A stretch of 33,399 nt of DNA, taken from IMG/VR virus record IMGVR_UViG_3300045733_000248, positions 1 through 33,399 of that record; one strand, given 5' to 3'. Positions 20,296 through 27,052 of the stretch are shown here, in pieces. How positions within the stretch are numbered: the first letter of the stretch is position 1; each line of letters starts with the position of its first letter. Under the pieces are notes generated by a model that did not search any database, was not told where the DNA came from, and was given only the letters and a program-made list of their open reading frames with translations. A program made the translations under genes and the position numbers. This stretch comes from a virus.

Positions 20296-20529
20296 CTACT
20301 CGTCCAAGTCAAAATTGTGTTTCTCGTTTATATCCTTTGCTGAGGGTATGGTTGTTTCCCCGGACATGAGGGAATTGAAATCTTTAATCCGTTTGCGCCA
20401 ATGCTCACCCAAAGGATTATCCCATCCCCCGATCGTCACAGCCCAAGACAAAGGAACACCATATAAATCCCTGAAAAGGGAATTGAGTTCCCGCTTGCTT
20501 TCATCCATGTGGGGAACCTGCTCTTTCAC
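20296..20529 (-). CDS. Hypothetical protein, 77 aa, GTG start
   Basis: GTG 20529 is chosen because it overlaps the upstream stop (GTGA) and follows GGAGGAAC. The protein has SKRELNSLFRDLYGVPLSWAV and a WRKRIKDFNSLMSG segment, acidic at the end (NEKHNFDLDE). Soluble, mostly helical; no family recognised. It closes the late/lysis block. Confidence 0.6.
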   Translation of the reverse strand: MKEQVPHMDESKRELNSLFRDLYGVPLSWAVTIGGWDNPLGEHWRKRIKDFNSLMSGETTIPSAKDINEKHNFDLDE

Positions 20530-20693
20530 GGTTCCTCCAGAGGTGCGGGCGCGGGTGTACCGGGCTTGGGGAGTTCCGGTTGGTCTGTCCACACGACTAC
20601 TTCCTCATTGTGTATGGTTTGTTCCCCATGCTTCCCCGGATTATGACGGAACGCCCACTTCTTTTCTGTTGGCTTGGGTTGCTGTTCGTTCAT
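20526..20693 (-). CDS. Pro-rich small protein, 55 aa
   Basis: MNEQQPKPTEKKWAFRHNPG and then an acidic, Pro-rich end (ELPKPGTPAPAPLEEP). Overlaps at both ends (ATGA and GTGA) support coding. Probably flexible; role unknown. Confidence 0.6.
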   Translation of the reverse strand: MNEQQPKPTEKKWAFRHNPGKHGEQTIHNEEVVVWTDQPELPKPGTPAPAPLEEP

Positions 20694-21028
20694 ATTCCTG
20701 ACTGGTGCGTTATCGGTTCCTGCGGCTCAACAGTAGGCTGTATAACCGGTGCGGCAATAACCGGCTTCACCTTACTGGCTACGCCGCCGCTAAACTGATA
20801 CAGTCCCGCCATGCCCGTTGCAATCCCCACGGCATCCCGTATACGCGCAACAATATCATTCCCGACACCCATAGGGATATACGACCAGCCAAAGGCGATA
20901 AGGACAGCAATAATGAACTTCACCTGCGAGTCCATGTCCTGTCCGAACAGTTTTTTATATATCGCATTAATAAACCACACCCCCCCAAACGAAATGAGGG
21001 CGGTGCCGGTTACATTTTGCACATCCAT
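20690..21028 (-). CDS. Holin-like membrane protein, 112 aa
   Basis: ATG 21028 is chosen for AAGGAGGT 5 nt upstream. The protein has hydrophobic helices around residues 5-21 (VTGTALISFGGVWFINAI), 32-50 (VKFIIAVLIAFGWSYIPM) and a third weaker one (AVGIATGMAGLYQFSGG), then a Pro/Glu-rich soluble tail. Size and topology fit a holin, which makes membrane holes at lysis time. It sits near the amidase with several tiny membrane proteins. Holin is inferred from topology and position. Confidence 0.6.
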   Translation of the reverse strand: MDVQNVTGTALISFGGVWFINAIYKKLFGQDMDSQVKFIIAVLIAFGWSYIPMGVGNDIVARIRDAVGIATGMAGLYQFSGGVASKVKPVIAAPVIQPTVEPQEPITHQSGI

Positions 21029-21036
21029 ATACCTCC

Positions 21037-21099
21037 TTAAAATACCCGTATCAGAAAAAGGACAATAAGAATAATGATAACAATTCCTATAATACTCAT
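21037..21099 (-). CDS. 20-residue transmembrane microprotein
   Basis: MSIIGIVIIILIVLFLIRVF is a single membrane helix with a positive end and nothing else. It starts 2 nt after the stop of the 65-aa membrane gene and ends immediately before the holin-like gene's ribosome site. Position and hydrophobicity are hard to explain by chance. It may be an antiholin-like or helper peptide. Confidence 0.5.
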   Translation of the reverse strand: MSIIGIVIIILIVLFLIRVF

Positions 21100-21101
21100 A
21101 G

Positions 21102-21299
21102 TTATCGAATGATGGGCTGCATAATACCAAGTGCCGACAATGCCCAAAGCACTATTAATAAGACCAGAACCCAGTAAATTATCTGTGCCCATGGGGCCGG
21201 AATACCGAGTGCTGACTCAATTAACCCTAACAATTTGAAAAGAATAAACAAGACAATGACAATCGCAATAATCATTAACACGGTCGCTACTGTAATCAT
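21102..21299 (-). CDS. Two-helix membrane protein, 65 aa
   Basis: Two hydrophobic helices (TVLMIIAIVIVLFILFKLLG and IIYWVLVLLIVLWALSALG) linked by a short ESALGIPAPWAQ turn. An excellent ribosome site AGGAGGTGAT precedes ATG 21299. The hairpin topology is common among small class II holins. Confidence 0.65.
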   Translation of the reverse strand: MITVATVLMIIAIVIVLFILFKLLGLIESALGIPAPWAQIIYWVLVLLIVLWALSALGIMQPIIR

Positions 21300-21340
21300 A
21301 ATATATCACCTCCTCGCTGTGATAAAATAAAGCGTTTTCT

Positions 21341-21365
21341 CTGTTGGATAATAATTACCCAACAG
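21341..21365. promoter_or_regulatory. Intergenic hairpin (7-bp stem)
   Basis: CTGTTGG and CCAACAG pair around an 11-nt loop just after the 40-aa gene and before the two-helix membrane gene. No T-run follows, so a terminator is unlikely; RNA stability or processing is possible. Confidence 0.4.
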
Positions 21366-21375
21366 GGAAACTGTT

Positions 21376-21498
21376 TTACTTGACCTCTTTATCTCTGAGC
21401 GCTTTCAACTCTACTTTCTCTGCTTCTGTAAGCATTCCTGATTTTTCTTTCCCTACGAGAACTGCTTTTCTATCTAATTCAACTTGTGTTAATACCAT
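21376..21498 (-). CDS. Small charged protein, 40 aa
   Basis: MVLTQVELDRKAVLVGKEKS followed by GMLTEAEKVELKALRDKEVK is a charged helical protein with a strong Shine-Dalgarno (GGGGAGGTGAGG). It lies among membrane microproteins. Not recognised. Confidence 0.55.
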   Translation of the reverse strand: MVLTQVELDRKAVLVGKEKSGMLTEAEKVELKALRDKEVK

Positions 21499-21516
21499 TT
21501 TTACCTCACCTCCCCT

Positions 21517-21651
21517 CTACATCCGTACTATTCTTATAATAAGCAAAATGATAAAGATGATAAATAAGAGGTGGATGAGCGGAAAGAGCGGGAAGATGAT
21601 AACTCCCGTAAACCAACCGACCAATAAAAGAATAAGTAGAATGTCTATCAT
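21517..21651 (-). CDS. DUF5670/Lmo0937-like membrane protein, 44 aa
   Basis: LLILLLVGWFTGVI, then PLIHLLFIIFIILLIIRIV matches the short Lmo0937-type family (LLVLWLLG ... GG-IHLLLVIA-V-LLIRL): two helices with a conserved His between. Function unknown; widespread in bacteria. Starts in an ATGA overlap. Confidence 0.65.
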   Translation of the reverse strand: MIDILLILLLVGWFTGVIIFPLFPLIHLLFIIFIILLIIRIVRM

Positions 21652-21818
21652 GGTAATGGCCCTAGTTGTACCATATTATTATACGCCCAATGGCTACCGA
21701 CTGAAAACCCGATAATCCCTATTATAAACCCTAATATAACCGCAATAAAAAAATAGCGTAATGTCACATCAATCGTTATCCGTAGATAATCCGGTTCGTC
21801 TATTCTATGCCCCGGCAT
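21648..21818 (-). CDS. Small single-pass membrane protein, 56 aa
   Basis: Start ATG 21818 is chosen for AAGGAAAAAAGT. A charged N-terminus (MPGHRIDEPDYLRITI) is followed by one long hydrophobic helix (YFFIAVILGFIIGIIGFSVG) and a short tail. It overlaps the coiled-coil gene by 14 nt and the next gene by 4 nt. A spanin, holin or antiholin role is possible by location. Confidence 0.6.
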   Translation of the reverse strand: MPGHRIDEPDYLRITIDVTLRYFFIAVILGFIIGIIGFSVGSHWAYNNMVQLGPLP

Positions 21819-22146
21819 ACTTTTTTCCTTGTAATAAAAGCAATATCCGCTGGACAACGCTCATCTTTGCCGCCTTTACGACAACTGTCCGTTCGTTAAA
21901 GTTCTCATTCACTTGGTCTACCTTTGCCTCCACAATATCCTTGACCCCGTTAATATCCTCTTTAATCTGCTTTACGTTATCGGTCGCGACACTGCGGGAG
22001 AGGTGCATAGCGTTTTCCACAGCCGTCAGCCGGGTGAGTACATCTTCTAATATATCACGGTCCGCGGATACTAAATCTACGACCCGGCCTATTTCTTCAA
22101 TCCGCCGGGATAACCGTTTGAGTTCGTTGGTGATGTCCTCGTTCAT
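21805..22146 (-). CDS. Coiled-coil protein, 113 aa
   Basis: Almost wholly amphipathic helix: MNEDITNELKRLSRRIEEIG, then long heptad stretches to about residue 85, ending with LLLLQGKK. Starts in an ATGA overlap with the amidase stop. It could be a lysis regulator or i-spanin-like protein, but it has no signal peptide. Confidence 0.6.
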   Translation of the reverse strand: MNEDITNELKRLSRRIEEIGRVVDLVSADRDILEDVLTRLTAVENAMHLSRSVATDNVKQIKEDINGVKDIVEAKVDQVNENFNERTVVVKAAKMSVVQRILLLLQGKKYAGA

Positions 22147-22892
22147 TTTGGAAGTAAAACTTTAATAGCGTTGAGGCGTGTCCACCAGTATCCCGGCCCC
22201 CACGTGATATCATGTATCCTCTTTACAAGGGACGGGTAGTCTACGGGGATCGTAGGAGGCGGAGGCGGTATCGGAGTGGGAGCCGGGGGAGCTTGAATTA
22301 GCCAAAGTAATACTCCCTGGGTATTTTTATATGCGTGATACGTTACCCCATCTTTTGTTACGGTTTGGCCCTCGAATGTCGGTGCGTAGCCGGGATTTGG
22401 TTCCGGTAATGGTGTGGCAAGTATTTTCGCTTCCCGTACAATTCTCTCTACGTCTAAAGCATCTGGGCAACCAGTCGGATGAACCTCTGAATGCTTCAGG
22501 ATATGCTGCCGGTCAATGGGAATATTATAAAACGTACAGATGTCAGCAACGAGTGCGGCGCTTGTTTTATAAAGTGTATCCGGTCGTGTTCCGTTATAGT
22601 TACCCAAATCCGAATGTTCCACCCCTATACTTCTTTGATTCATGGCGTAATCGCCAGCCTGATATGCAGTAAATGTTTCTTCTAACCCATGATAAAGTTT
22701 CCCGTCCCAATCAACGATGTAATGAGCCGAAACTTTCGTCCCTATAGTGGAAAATCTTGCAATAGCACCATCTTTTGTTCCCACAACCGTATGTATTATC
22801 ACTCTGTCTATCGGCTTACGGGTTTCATCGTAATTGCCATCCGCAACTGTAAATTCAGTAAATGGTAAAGACGTTGAAATTCTGCTAGGCAT
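22143..22892 (-). CDS. N-acetylmuramoyl-L-alanine amidase endolysin, 249 aa
   Basis: Residues about 25-150 are an Amidase_2/PGRP domain: His34 (VIIHTVVG), Tyr58 in SAHYIVDWDGKLYHG, IGVEHSDLG, then KHSEVHPTGCPD with His134 and Cys142. The spacing of 8 equals the zinc ligands His122/Cys130 of T7 lysozyme. It cuts the amide bond between MurNAc and L-Ala. Residues 165-249 form a Pro-rich linker and a C-terminal WGPGYWWTRLNAI segment that may bind cell wall. Start ATG 22892 has GAGAGGA upstream. A plus-strand HNH gene starts 17 nt further on and separates it from the promoter at 23354-23362. Confidence 0.85.
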   Translation of the reverse strand: MPSRISTSLPFTEFTVADGNYDETRKPIDRVIIHTVVGTKDGAIARFSTIGTKVSAHYIVDWDGKLYHGLEETFTAYQAGDYAMNQRSIGVEHSDLGNYNGTRPDTLYKTSAALVADICTFYNIPIDRQHILKHSEVHPTGCPDALDVERIVREAKILATPLPEPNPGYAPTFEGQTVTKDGVTYHAYKNTQGVLLWLIQAPPAPTPIPPPPPTIPVDYPSLVKRIHDITWGPGYWWTRLNAIKVLLPK

Positions 22893-22902
22893 ATGTTATC
22901 CT
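22874..22902 (+). promoter_or_regulatory. Plus-strand promoter of HNH gene 1
   Basis: TTGAAA (22874-22879), 17 nt, TATCCT (22897-22902) with TG-T before it. It ends 6 nt before ATG 22909, so a leaderless message is expected. It lies within and just upstream of the amidase start, on the opposite strand. Confidence 0.55.
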
Positions 22903-22908
22903 CTCGGT

Positions 22909-23340
22909 ATGGAACATATTACTACGGGTAGAATTAAAGTCCAATGTGCCAATTGCGGTAAACAATTTATTAAATGGAGAACGGAACTTCATAAAAATAA
23001 CTTTCATGCTGCTAATTGCTATTTTGATTTCATCAGAAAAGGAAAACATGATGTTATTGGCTTGTCTGCGGAAAGACACCCGAATTGGCAAGGCGGTAGA
23101 ACGTACATTAATGAGGATGGATACAGATTGGTTTGGGCATTTCATCATCCGAGAGCGCATCAAAATGTAGTTAGGGAACATATACTGGTTATGGAAAAGA
23201 AACTTGGCAGATTTCTTAAAAAGGGAGAAGAAATTCACCATATCAATCATATTCGTGACGATAACCGTCCTGAAAATCTTGAATTGTGTTCTTCTCACAG
23301 TAAACACCTTTCTACTTATAAACATCCTCATCATGCGTGA
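22909..23340 (+). CDS. HNH homing endonuclease 1, 143 aa
   Basis: MEHITTGRIKVQCANCGKQF carries a CxxC knuckle. The C-terminal half has the HNH_3 core: REHILVMEKKLGRFLKKG, EIHHINHIRDDNRPENLELC and SHSKH. The enzyme nicks or cuts DNA and is typical of mobile endonucleases in phages. It is on the opposite strand to almost everything else and AT-rich compared with its neighbours. It sits between the amidase promoter (23354-23362) and the amidase itself. A longer frame starting at 22834 would overlap the amidase gene and is not needed. Confidence 0.85.
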   Translation: MEHITTGRIKVQCANCGKQFIKWRTELHKNNFHAANCYFDFIRKGKHDVIGLSAERHPNWQGGRTYINEDGYRLVWAFHHPRAHQNVVREHILVMEKKLGRFLKKGEEIHHINHIRDDNRPENLELCSSHSKHLSTYKHPHHA

Positions 23341-23353
23341 TGTCATATTTTTT

Positions 23354-23362
23354 ATTATACCA
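23354..23362 (-). promoter_or_regulatory. Extended -10 promoter facing the amidase
   Basis: Minus-strand TGGTATAAT, identical to those of portal and ejection genes. HNH gene 1 (antisense) now lies between it and the amidase. An ATG 7 nt downstream opens only an antisense frame through the HNH. Confidence 0.5.
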
Positions 23363-23375
23363 TTCACGTCCGTTA

Positions 23376-23453
23376 TCATTTTAAGAACCGAGAAAGGATG
23401 GCGACAATGGCTGATACAATGCCGATTGCTGTTGATATTGTATGCCATTGGTG
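23376..23453 (-). pseudogene. Displaced C-terminal membrane helix, remnant
   Basis: A stop-to-stop minus-strand frame without a start encodes QWHTISTAIGIVSAIVAILSRFLK-like sequence (25 residues, one membrane helix). It aligns well with the C-terminus of the coiled-coil protein at 23898-24509 (GWGISIAAFGMIIGILGVMF...): W, IS-A, G and the hydrophobic pattern match. It lies between two HNH genes and before the amidase promoter. It is probably the former 3' end of that gene or of a lost paralog. Confidence 0.5.
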
Positions 23454-23460
23454 TTATAGA
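23432..23460 (+). promoter_or_regulatory. Plus-strand promoter of HNH gene 2
   Basis: TTGATA (23432-23437), 17 nt, TATAGA (23455-23460) with TG-T before it, ending 7 nt before ATG 23468. Leaderless expression is likely. Confidence 0.5.
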
Positions 23461-23467
23461 TATAGTC

Positions 23468-23914
23468 ATGGTGAAAAGCGGGAAATATCTGTCGTGTCAT
23501 GTATGTCATAAACTCGTCTATATTCAGAAGTATAGATGGGAAAGTTTTCTGTGTTGTTCCCCTCATTGTCGGGGTGTGTATTCGGGAAGCAAACAGAATA
23601 CAGGGCGATTTCAGAAAGGGGAACACATGGGGGAAAACCATCCCCGATACAAGGGGGGCTGTGTGCTGAAGTCTGGTTATAAACAAATTTTTCATAATGG
23701 AAAGAGATTTTTGGAACACCGTTTTATAATGGAACAATATATTAAAAGAAAACTTAAAAGAAACGAGGTAATTCATCATATAAATCATATTAAAACTGAC
23801 AATAGAATAGATAATCTTAAATTGATGAGCAATTCGGAACATACTAAAGCTCATCCTGAAGTAAGTTTTAAAAAAGGTCATCCACCTTATTTTCATATTA
23901 GCCAAAAACTTTAA
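23468..23914 (+). CDS. HNH homing endonuclease 2, 148 aa
   Basis: MVKSGKYLSCHVCHKLVYIQ has a CxxC knuckle paired with CCSPHC. The segment GENHPRYKGGCVLKSGYKQI is a common DNA-contact stretch in these enzymes, and RFIMEQYIKRKLKRNEVIHHINHIKTDNRIDNLKL (described in parts: HHINHIKTDNR) is the HNH core. It is a distant relative of HNH 1. ATG 23468 is chosen because upstream in-frame sequence overlaps HNH 1 in another frame and a promoter ends 7 nt before it. The 3' end overlaps the convergent coiled-coil gene by 17 nt. Confidence 0.85.
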   Translation: MVKSGKYLSCHVCHKLVYIQKYRWESFLCCSPHCRGVYSGSKQNTGRFQKGEHMGENHPRYKGGCVLKSGYKQIFHNGKRFLEHRFIMEQYIKRKLKRNEVIHHINHIKTDNRIDNLKLMSNSEHTKAHPEVSFKKGHPPYFHISQKL

Positions 23915-24509
23915 ACATAACTCCCAATATTCCAATAATCATTCCGAAAGCGGCTATAGAAATTCCCCACCCTTGTCCTACGCCCACTCCCTTTCCCGTT
24001 GTCCCTGCCTGAGCATCCCGTAATTCATTCACTTGCCGTTGGAGTTCTTCGTGACGCTGATTATATGATGTTATTGAGATGAAGTTTGTTCCTTGCAGTT
24101 GCAGGTCTGAAATGAGTTTCTTCAGTATGTCATACCTGTCATCTGTATTCTTGGTTGATAAAGCAAACTCCCCGCGTGATATGACCTGTGCAAGTGCTTG
24201 CTGAAGGCTTCCTATGGACACATAGACGGCATCATTCCGTTTCTCCTGTGCGCCTTCAGATTTTGATATTGCTTGTTGTGCCGAAGCAAATGCTTCATGC
24301 ACCGCTTGGTCAGAACTATCAAACCGCTGGCTATACAGTTTGTCGTTGGCGGTCATGGCGGTAGCCAGTTTTTCTTCTACCGAGATAATCTTGTCATCTT
24401 GCTGTTCTTTTAATTCCTTGACCAGGGTTTCAACATAGTCGCGAAGGGTGACCCCATCCTTTGAGGAAAAGGACTCATGGCAAAGGAATTTATTTTTTGT
24501 CGCTTCCAT
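23898..24509 (-). CDS. Coiled-coil protein with C-terminal membrane helix, 203 aa
   Basis: Residues 15-170 are largely coiled coil (LRDYVETLVKELKEQQDDKI, ALAQVISRGE, EELQRQVNELRDAQ). The C-terminus has a Gly-rich turn and one helix (WGISIAAFGMIIGILGVMFKVFG). Tail-anchored coiled-coil proteins of this type occur near phage lysis genes. Its last codons overlap HNH 2, and a similar C-terminus lies beyond it (23376-23453), so this 3' end may be replaced sequence. No Shine-Dalgarno; TGTAATAT lies 6 nt before ATG, a weak leaderless candidate. Confidence 0.65.
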   Translation of the reverse strand: MEATKNKFLCHESFSSKDGVTLRDYVETLVKELKEQQDDKIISVEEKLATAMTANDKLYSQRFDSSDQAVHEAFASAQQAISKSEGAQEKRNDAVYVSIGSLQQALAQVISRGEFALSTKNTDDRYDILKKLISDLQLQGTNFISITSYNQRHEELQRQVNELRDAQAGTTGKGVGVGQGWGISIAAFGMIIGILGVMFKVFG

Positions 24510-24518
24510 ACGCCGATA

Positions 24519-24881
24519 TTACAGCATTGGAGTTTGGGGAGGTGTCCCCCCACCCGCTTCTAATTTTGTCAATGCTGCCAGTCGGGTACTCAACGCCCGG
24601 ACAATGAGCTGTGCCTCCGGGTTTACTGCACCCATCGCGCTCGCCCCAAGAGTCCCTTGGGGAGCCGCTTGTGGGCTTGTAGGTTGACTTGTAGGGGCTT
24701 GGGGAGCTGCAGATGGTAAACTACCGCCTGTAGGGGCGGGAGGGGGTTGTGTTTGCGGGTTAAATGTGGCCGCCGCGGGGCTAACTTGTCCCGTTCCCGA
24801 CATAGGGGACATACCCCTTCTTGCAAGGGCCTGAGCTATTGCCGATCCACCACCGATTGCATTTCCGAATTGTCCTGCCAT
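24519..24881 (-). CDS. Pro/Ala/Gly-rich small protein, 120 aa
   Basis: MAGQFGNAIGGGSAIAQALARRG, then a disordered Pro/Ala/Gln/Thr-rich middle and a short helical segment (AQLIVRALSTRLAALTKLEAGG). It has a strong ribosome site TAGGAGGAAT. Disordered proteins with one amphipathic helix are frequent next to internal virion proteins. Role unknown. Confidence 0.6.
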   Translation of the reverse strand: MAGQFGNAIGGGSAIAQALARRGMSPMSGTGQVSPAAATFNPQTQPPPAPTGGSLPSAAPQAPTSQPTSPQAAPQGTLGASAMGAVNPEAQLIVRALSTRLAALTKLEAGGGTPPQTPML

Positions 24882-24893
24882 ATTCCTCCTAAC

Positions 24894-24922
24894 TTGACTT
24901 TATCTTATAATAATGTTATACT
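24894..24922 (+). promoter_or_regulatory. Strong plus-strand promoter
   Basis: TTGACT (24894-24899), 17 nt, TATACT (24917-24922) with TG-T upstream of the -10. It points against the main operon and lies 10 nt before a 25-codon frame. Confidence 0.6.
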
Positions 24923-24932
24923 TTGATATAGT

Positions 24933-25010
24933 ATGATTGAATTATATTTCACTATTTTTATCCTCTCCCTCATCATCGTTTCTGCGATGTGGTTTATCTC
25001 ACTATTTTAA
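24933..25010 (+). CDS. 25-residue transmembrane peptide, plus strand
   Basis: MIELYFTIFILSLIIVSAMW followed by FISLF is a single hydrophobic helix. It follows a near-consensus promoter and ends 1 nt before the stop codon of the convergent ejection-protein gene. No Shine-Dalgarno; leader of 3-4 nt. It resembles small toxin/holin peptides in form only. A chance frame in AT-rich DNA cannot be excluded. Confidence 0.45.
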   Translation: MIELYFTIFILSLIIVSAMWFISLF

Positions 25011-25011
25011 C

Positions 25012-27051
25012 CTACTGATTCAATTGTACCAAATCGTTAAACCCGAACGATTGTGCTTGTGTCAATAATTCATTTCTTAATTTATTCAATTTTAATTGTG
25101 CAAACTCCGGTGTATCATTTACGTCAGGTAACGATTCCATATATTGTTCAATAACATTCCCGGCCGGACGCGATCCCCCGGTAATGGCTTTTGCCATTTG
25201 TGTTGCAAGTTCTATCTTCGTTGCATGATAGGAAGCACCTTTCGGGTTAATAACCCCACCAATAACTGGAAGCGTTGATGTCCATCCCAACAATGGCCCC
25301 TTTGCTCCTCCTGCTACTCCAAGATTTATATCTGCCGCTTCAAGAGAAGAAAGCGCAGTTTGTAAATTGTCATGGCGTGTTTGGTCGGCAGTTGAAAGAT
25401 TGCCCGATTTTGCATTGGCAGTCTGCATATCATACATATCTTTTATTCTGTTCGCCGCTACCGTATCTCCCGCTGCTATAGCTTTCGTATATCCTGTTGC
25501 GAGTTGATCGTTCGTATATCCTGAAATTGGGGGCAGAGTTGGTATACTAGGAGTATGTGGGATATTTTGGGTGCTATCGCCATTATTGGTATTATTCAGA
25601 TTTTGATCTGGTACATTAATCTTTGGGAGTGATGTTCCAATAATTGTGGCCCCCTTTTCAACATTAGGATTCATAAGAATAGGCGGAAGTGTTGATAAGT
25701 CTTGCAGACCCTTTCCCGCCGCGGATGTTCCTTTTCCAAGAATACTCATGCCTCGTTGTGATGCTGCTCCCGGTATAGAAGTTCCAGCAAGACGAAGTGT
25801 CGGAGGGTTCTGCCGTGCAGCAGACAAAGATTTGGCCGCATCGTATAAATTGCTTTGTTGTCTGGTTAATGTTTTAACCGCCGGATGATTCTCTGTAATA
25901 ATGTCATCAAAAGTTTTACGCGCTACTGCTTGTACTTGTTCAGCGGGAGTAAGGGGCTGACCGCTAAATAACTTATCCGCAATCCGCGAAAAATCCTTAT
26001 TGGCTGCTTGTTTCAAAGCGAATAAGTCACGGCTTTCAATACTGTTCCCTAATTTATTCCCCGATGCATTATAAAGGCTTTGAATATAATCCTGTGCTTC
26101 TGACTTGACTACCTTTGAAGATAGAACTTTTCCGCGAATTTCACTATCTAGGTTCTTTTGAAAGTCAGATACGATGCTACTTATTTTTATCGGTTTTGAT
26201 TCAGCGGATAAAATATTATCAATCTGTGTTCCTAGTTCTGCCACTTTCGGTTGTAAAAGTTCATATTGTTTCTGTGGACTTCCCGTAATTCCTAGCGCAT
26301 CAAGGGTTGCGTTGATTTCTTTTTCTTTTGCGGCACTATAAATACTTGGTTTCATGTGGATTTTTCTCACCGATGATTGTGCATTCCCCCCCACTTCTTC
26401 CGCTTTTAGTCCCAACTTTTCAAGTGTCGGCCCTAATAATTTACCAGCTCCATGAAAAACTCCTGCTATTGTTCCGCCCGTCACAGCACTTCCAACAACC
26501 GATTCAGGCGTTGCTCCTGGTTCGGATATTCCCTGTAATCCACCGACGGCCGCACCGGGAATAAGGGCTTTTGTTGCTATGTTCGCACCCTTTCCAAACG
26601 GAATTGCATACGAAGCCATCGCCGCATCCCGTTTTAACTGGTCAACCTGTGCCTGACCGGGGTTTGCGTGAACCGCAGCGGTTTCCTGTGGATTAAGACC
26701 GACTCCCGATGAACCAAGACCCTGTACGATATTCGATTCGGTTTTTCCTACTTTTCCGGCTACTGACCGTATCCATGCGGGGAGAGCTTGATTTCGTGCC
26801 GCTGCTTCTGCCTGAGTTGATTGAACGGAAAGGGGAACCTGTACCAATCCTCCGACAAGCGTTTTTCCGGTGTCTACAAACGGCTTGGTAATGGAACCAA
26901 TAAGATTCTGCACCATATTCGGCTGAGTCTGAGGAACGGCCGGCGGCGCATCCTGCATCCTTGCCTCCTGCGCTTTAGCCTGAATCTGATCTTCGGGGTA
27001 TCCCGCTGCTCTTGCTTGTTGTATTGCCGCCTGTATCTGTTCTTCTGTCAT
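25012..27051 (-). CDS. Internal virion / ejection-type protein, 679 aa
   Basis: The 679-residue protein has an N-terminal Ala/Gln-rich helix (EEQIQAAIQQARAAGYPEDQ), a Gly/Ala-rich hydrophobic part (about 85-205; NIATKALIPGAAVGG), a long charged helical middle (220-415), a Pro/Asn-rich linker (about 465-510) and a helical end. No catalytic motif was found. Long helical proteins with an amphipathic Gly/Ala-rich segment next to tail genes are typical of podovirus ejection proteins that cross the cell envelope with DNA. It starts 1 nt after the stop of the preceding gene. Confidence 0.6.
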   Translation of the reverse strand: MTEEQIQAAIQQARAAGYPEDQIQAKAQEARMQDAPPAVPQTQPNMVQNLIGSITKPFVDTGKTLVGGLVQVPLSVQSTQAEAAARNQALPAWIRSVAGKVGKTESNIVQGLGSSGVGLNPQETAAVHANPGQAQVDQLKRDAAMASYAIPFGKGANIATKALIPGAAVGGLQGISEPGATPESVVGSAVTGGTIAGVFHGAGKLLGPTLEKLGLKAEEVGGNAQSSVRKIHMKPSIYSAAKEKEINATLDALGITGSPQKQYELLQPKVAELGTQIDNILSAESKPIKISSIVSDFQKNLDSEIRGKVLSSKVVKSEAQDYIQSLYNASGNKLGNSIESRDLFALKQAANKDFSRIADKLFSGQPLTPAEQVQAVARKTFDDIITENHPAVKTLTRQQSNLYDAAKSLSAARQNPPTLRLAGTSIPGAASQRGMSILGKGTSAAGKGLQDLSTLPPILMNPNVEKGATIIGTSLPKINVPDQNLNNTNNGDSTQNIPHTPSIPTLPPISGYTNDQLATGYTKAIAAGDTVAANRIKDMYDMQTANAKSGNLSTADQTRHDNLQTALSSLEAADINLGVAGGAKGPLLGWTSTLPVIGGVINPKGASYHATKIELATQMAKAITGGSRPAGNVIEQYMESLPDVNDTPEFAQLKLNKLRNELLTQAQSFGFNDLVQLNQ

Positions 27052-27052
27052 A

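Noticed and set aside
22885-23469. Long open frame on the minus strand through HNH 1
   Set aside because: It is the antisense of the HNH gene with unusual composition; the HNH core on the plus strand is clear.
23381-23935. Long open frame on the minus strand through HNH 2
   Set aside because: Antisense of the HNH gene; only a different minus frame (23376-23453) carries the membrane-helix remnant.
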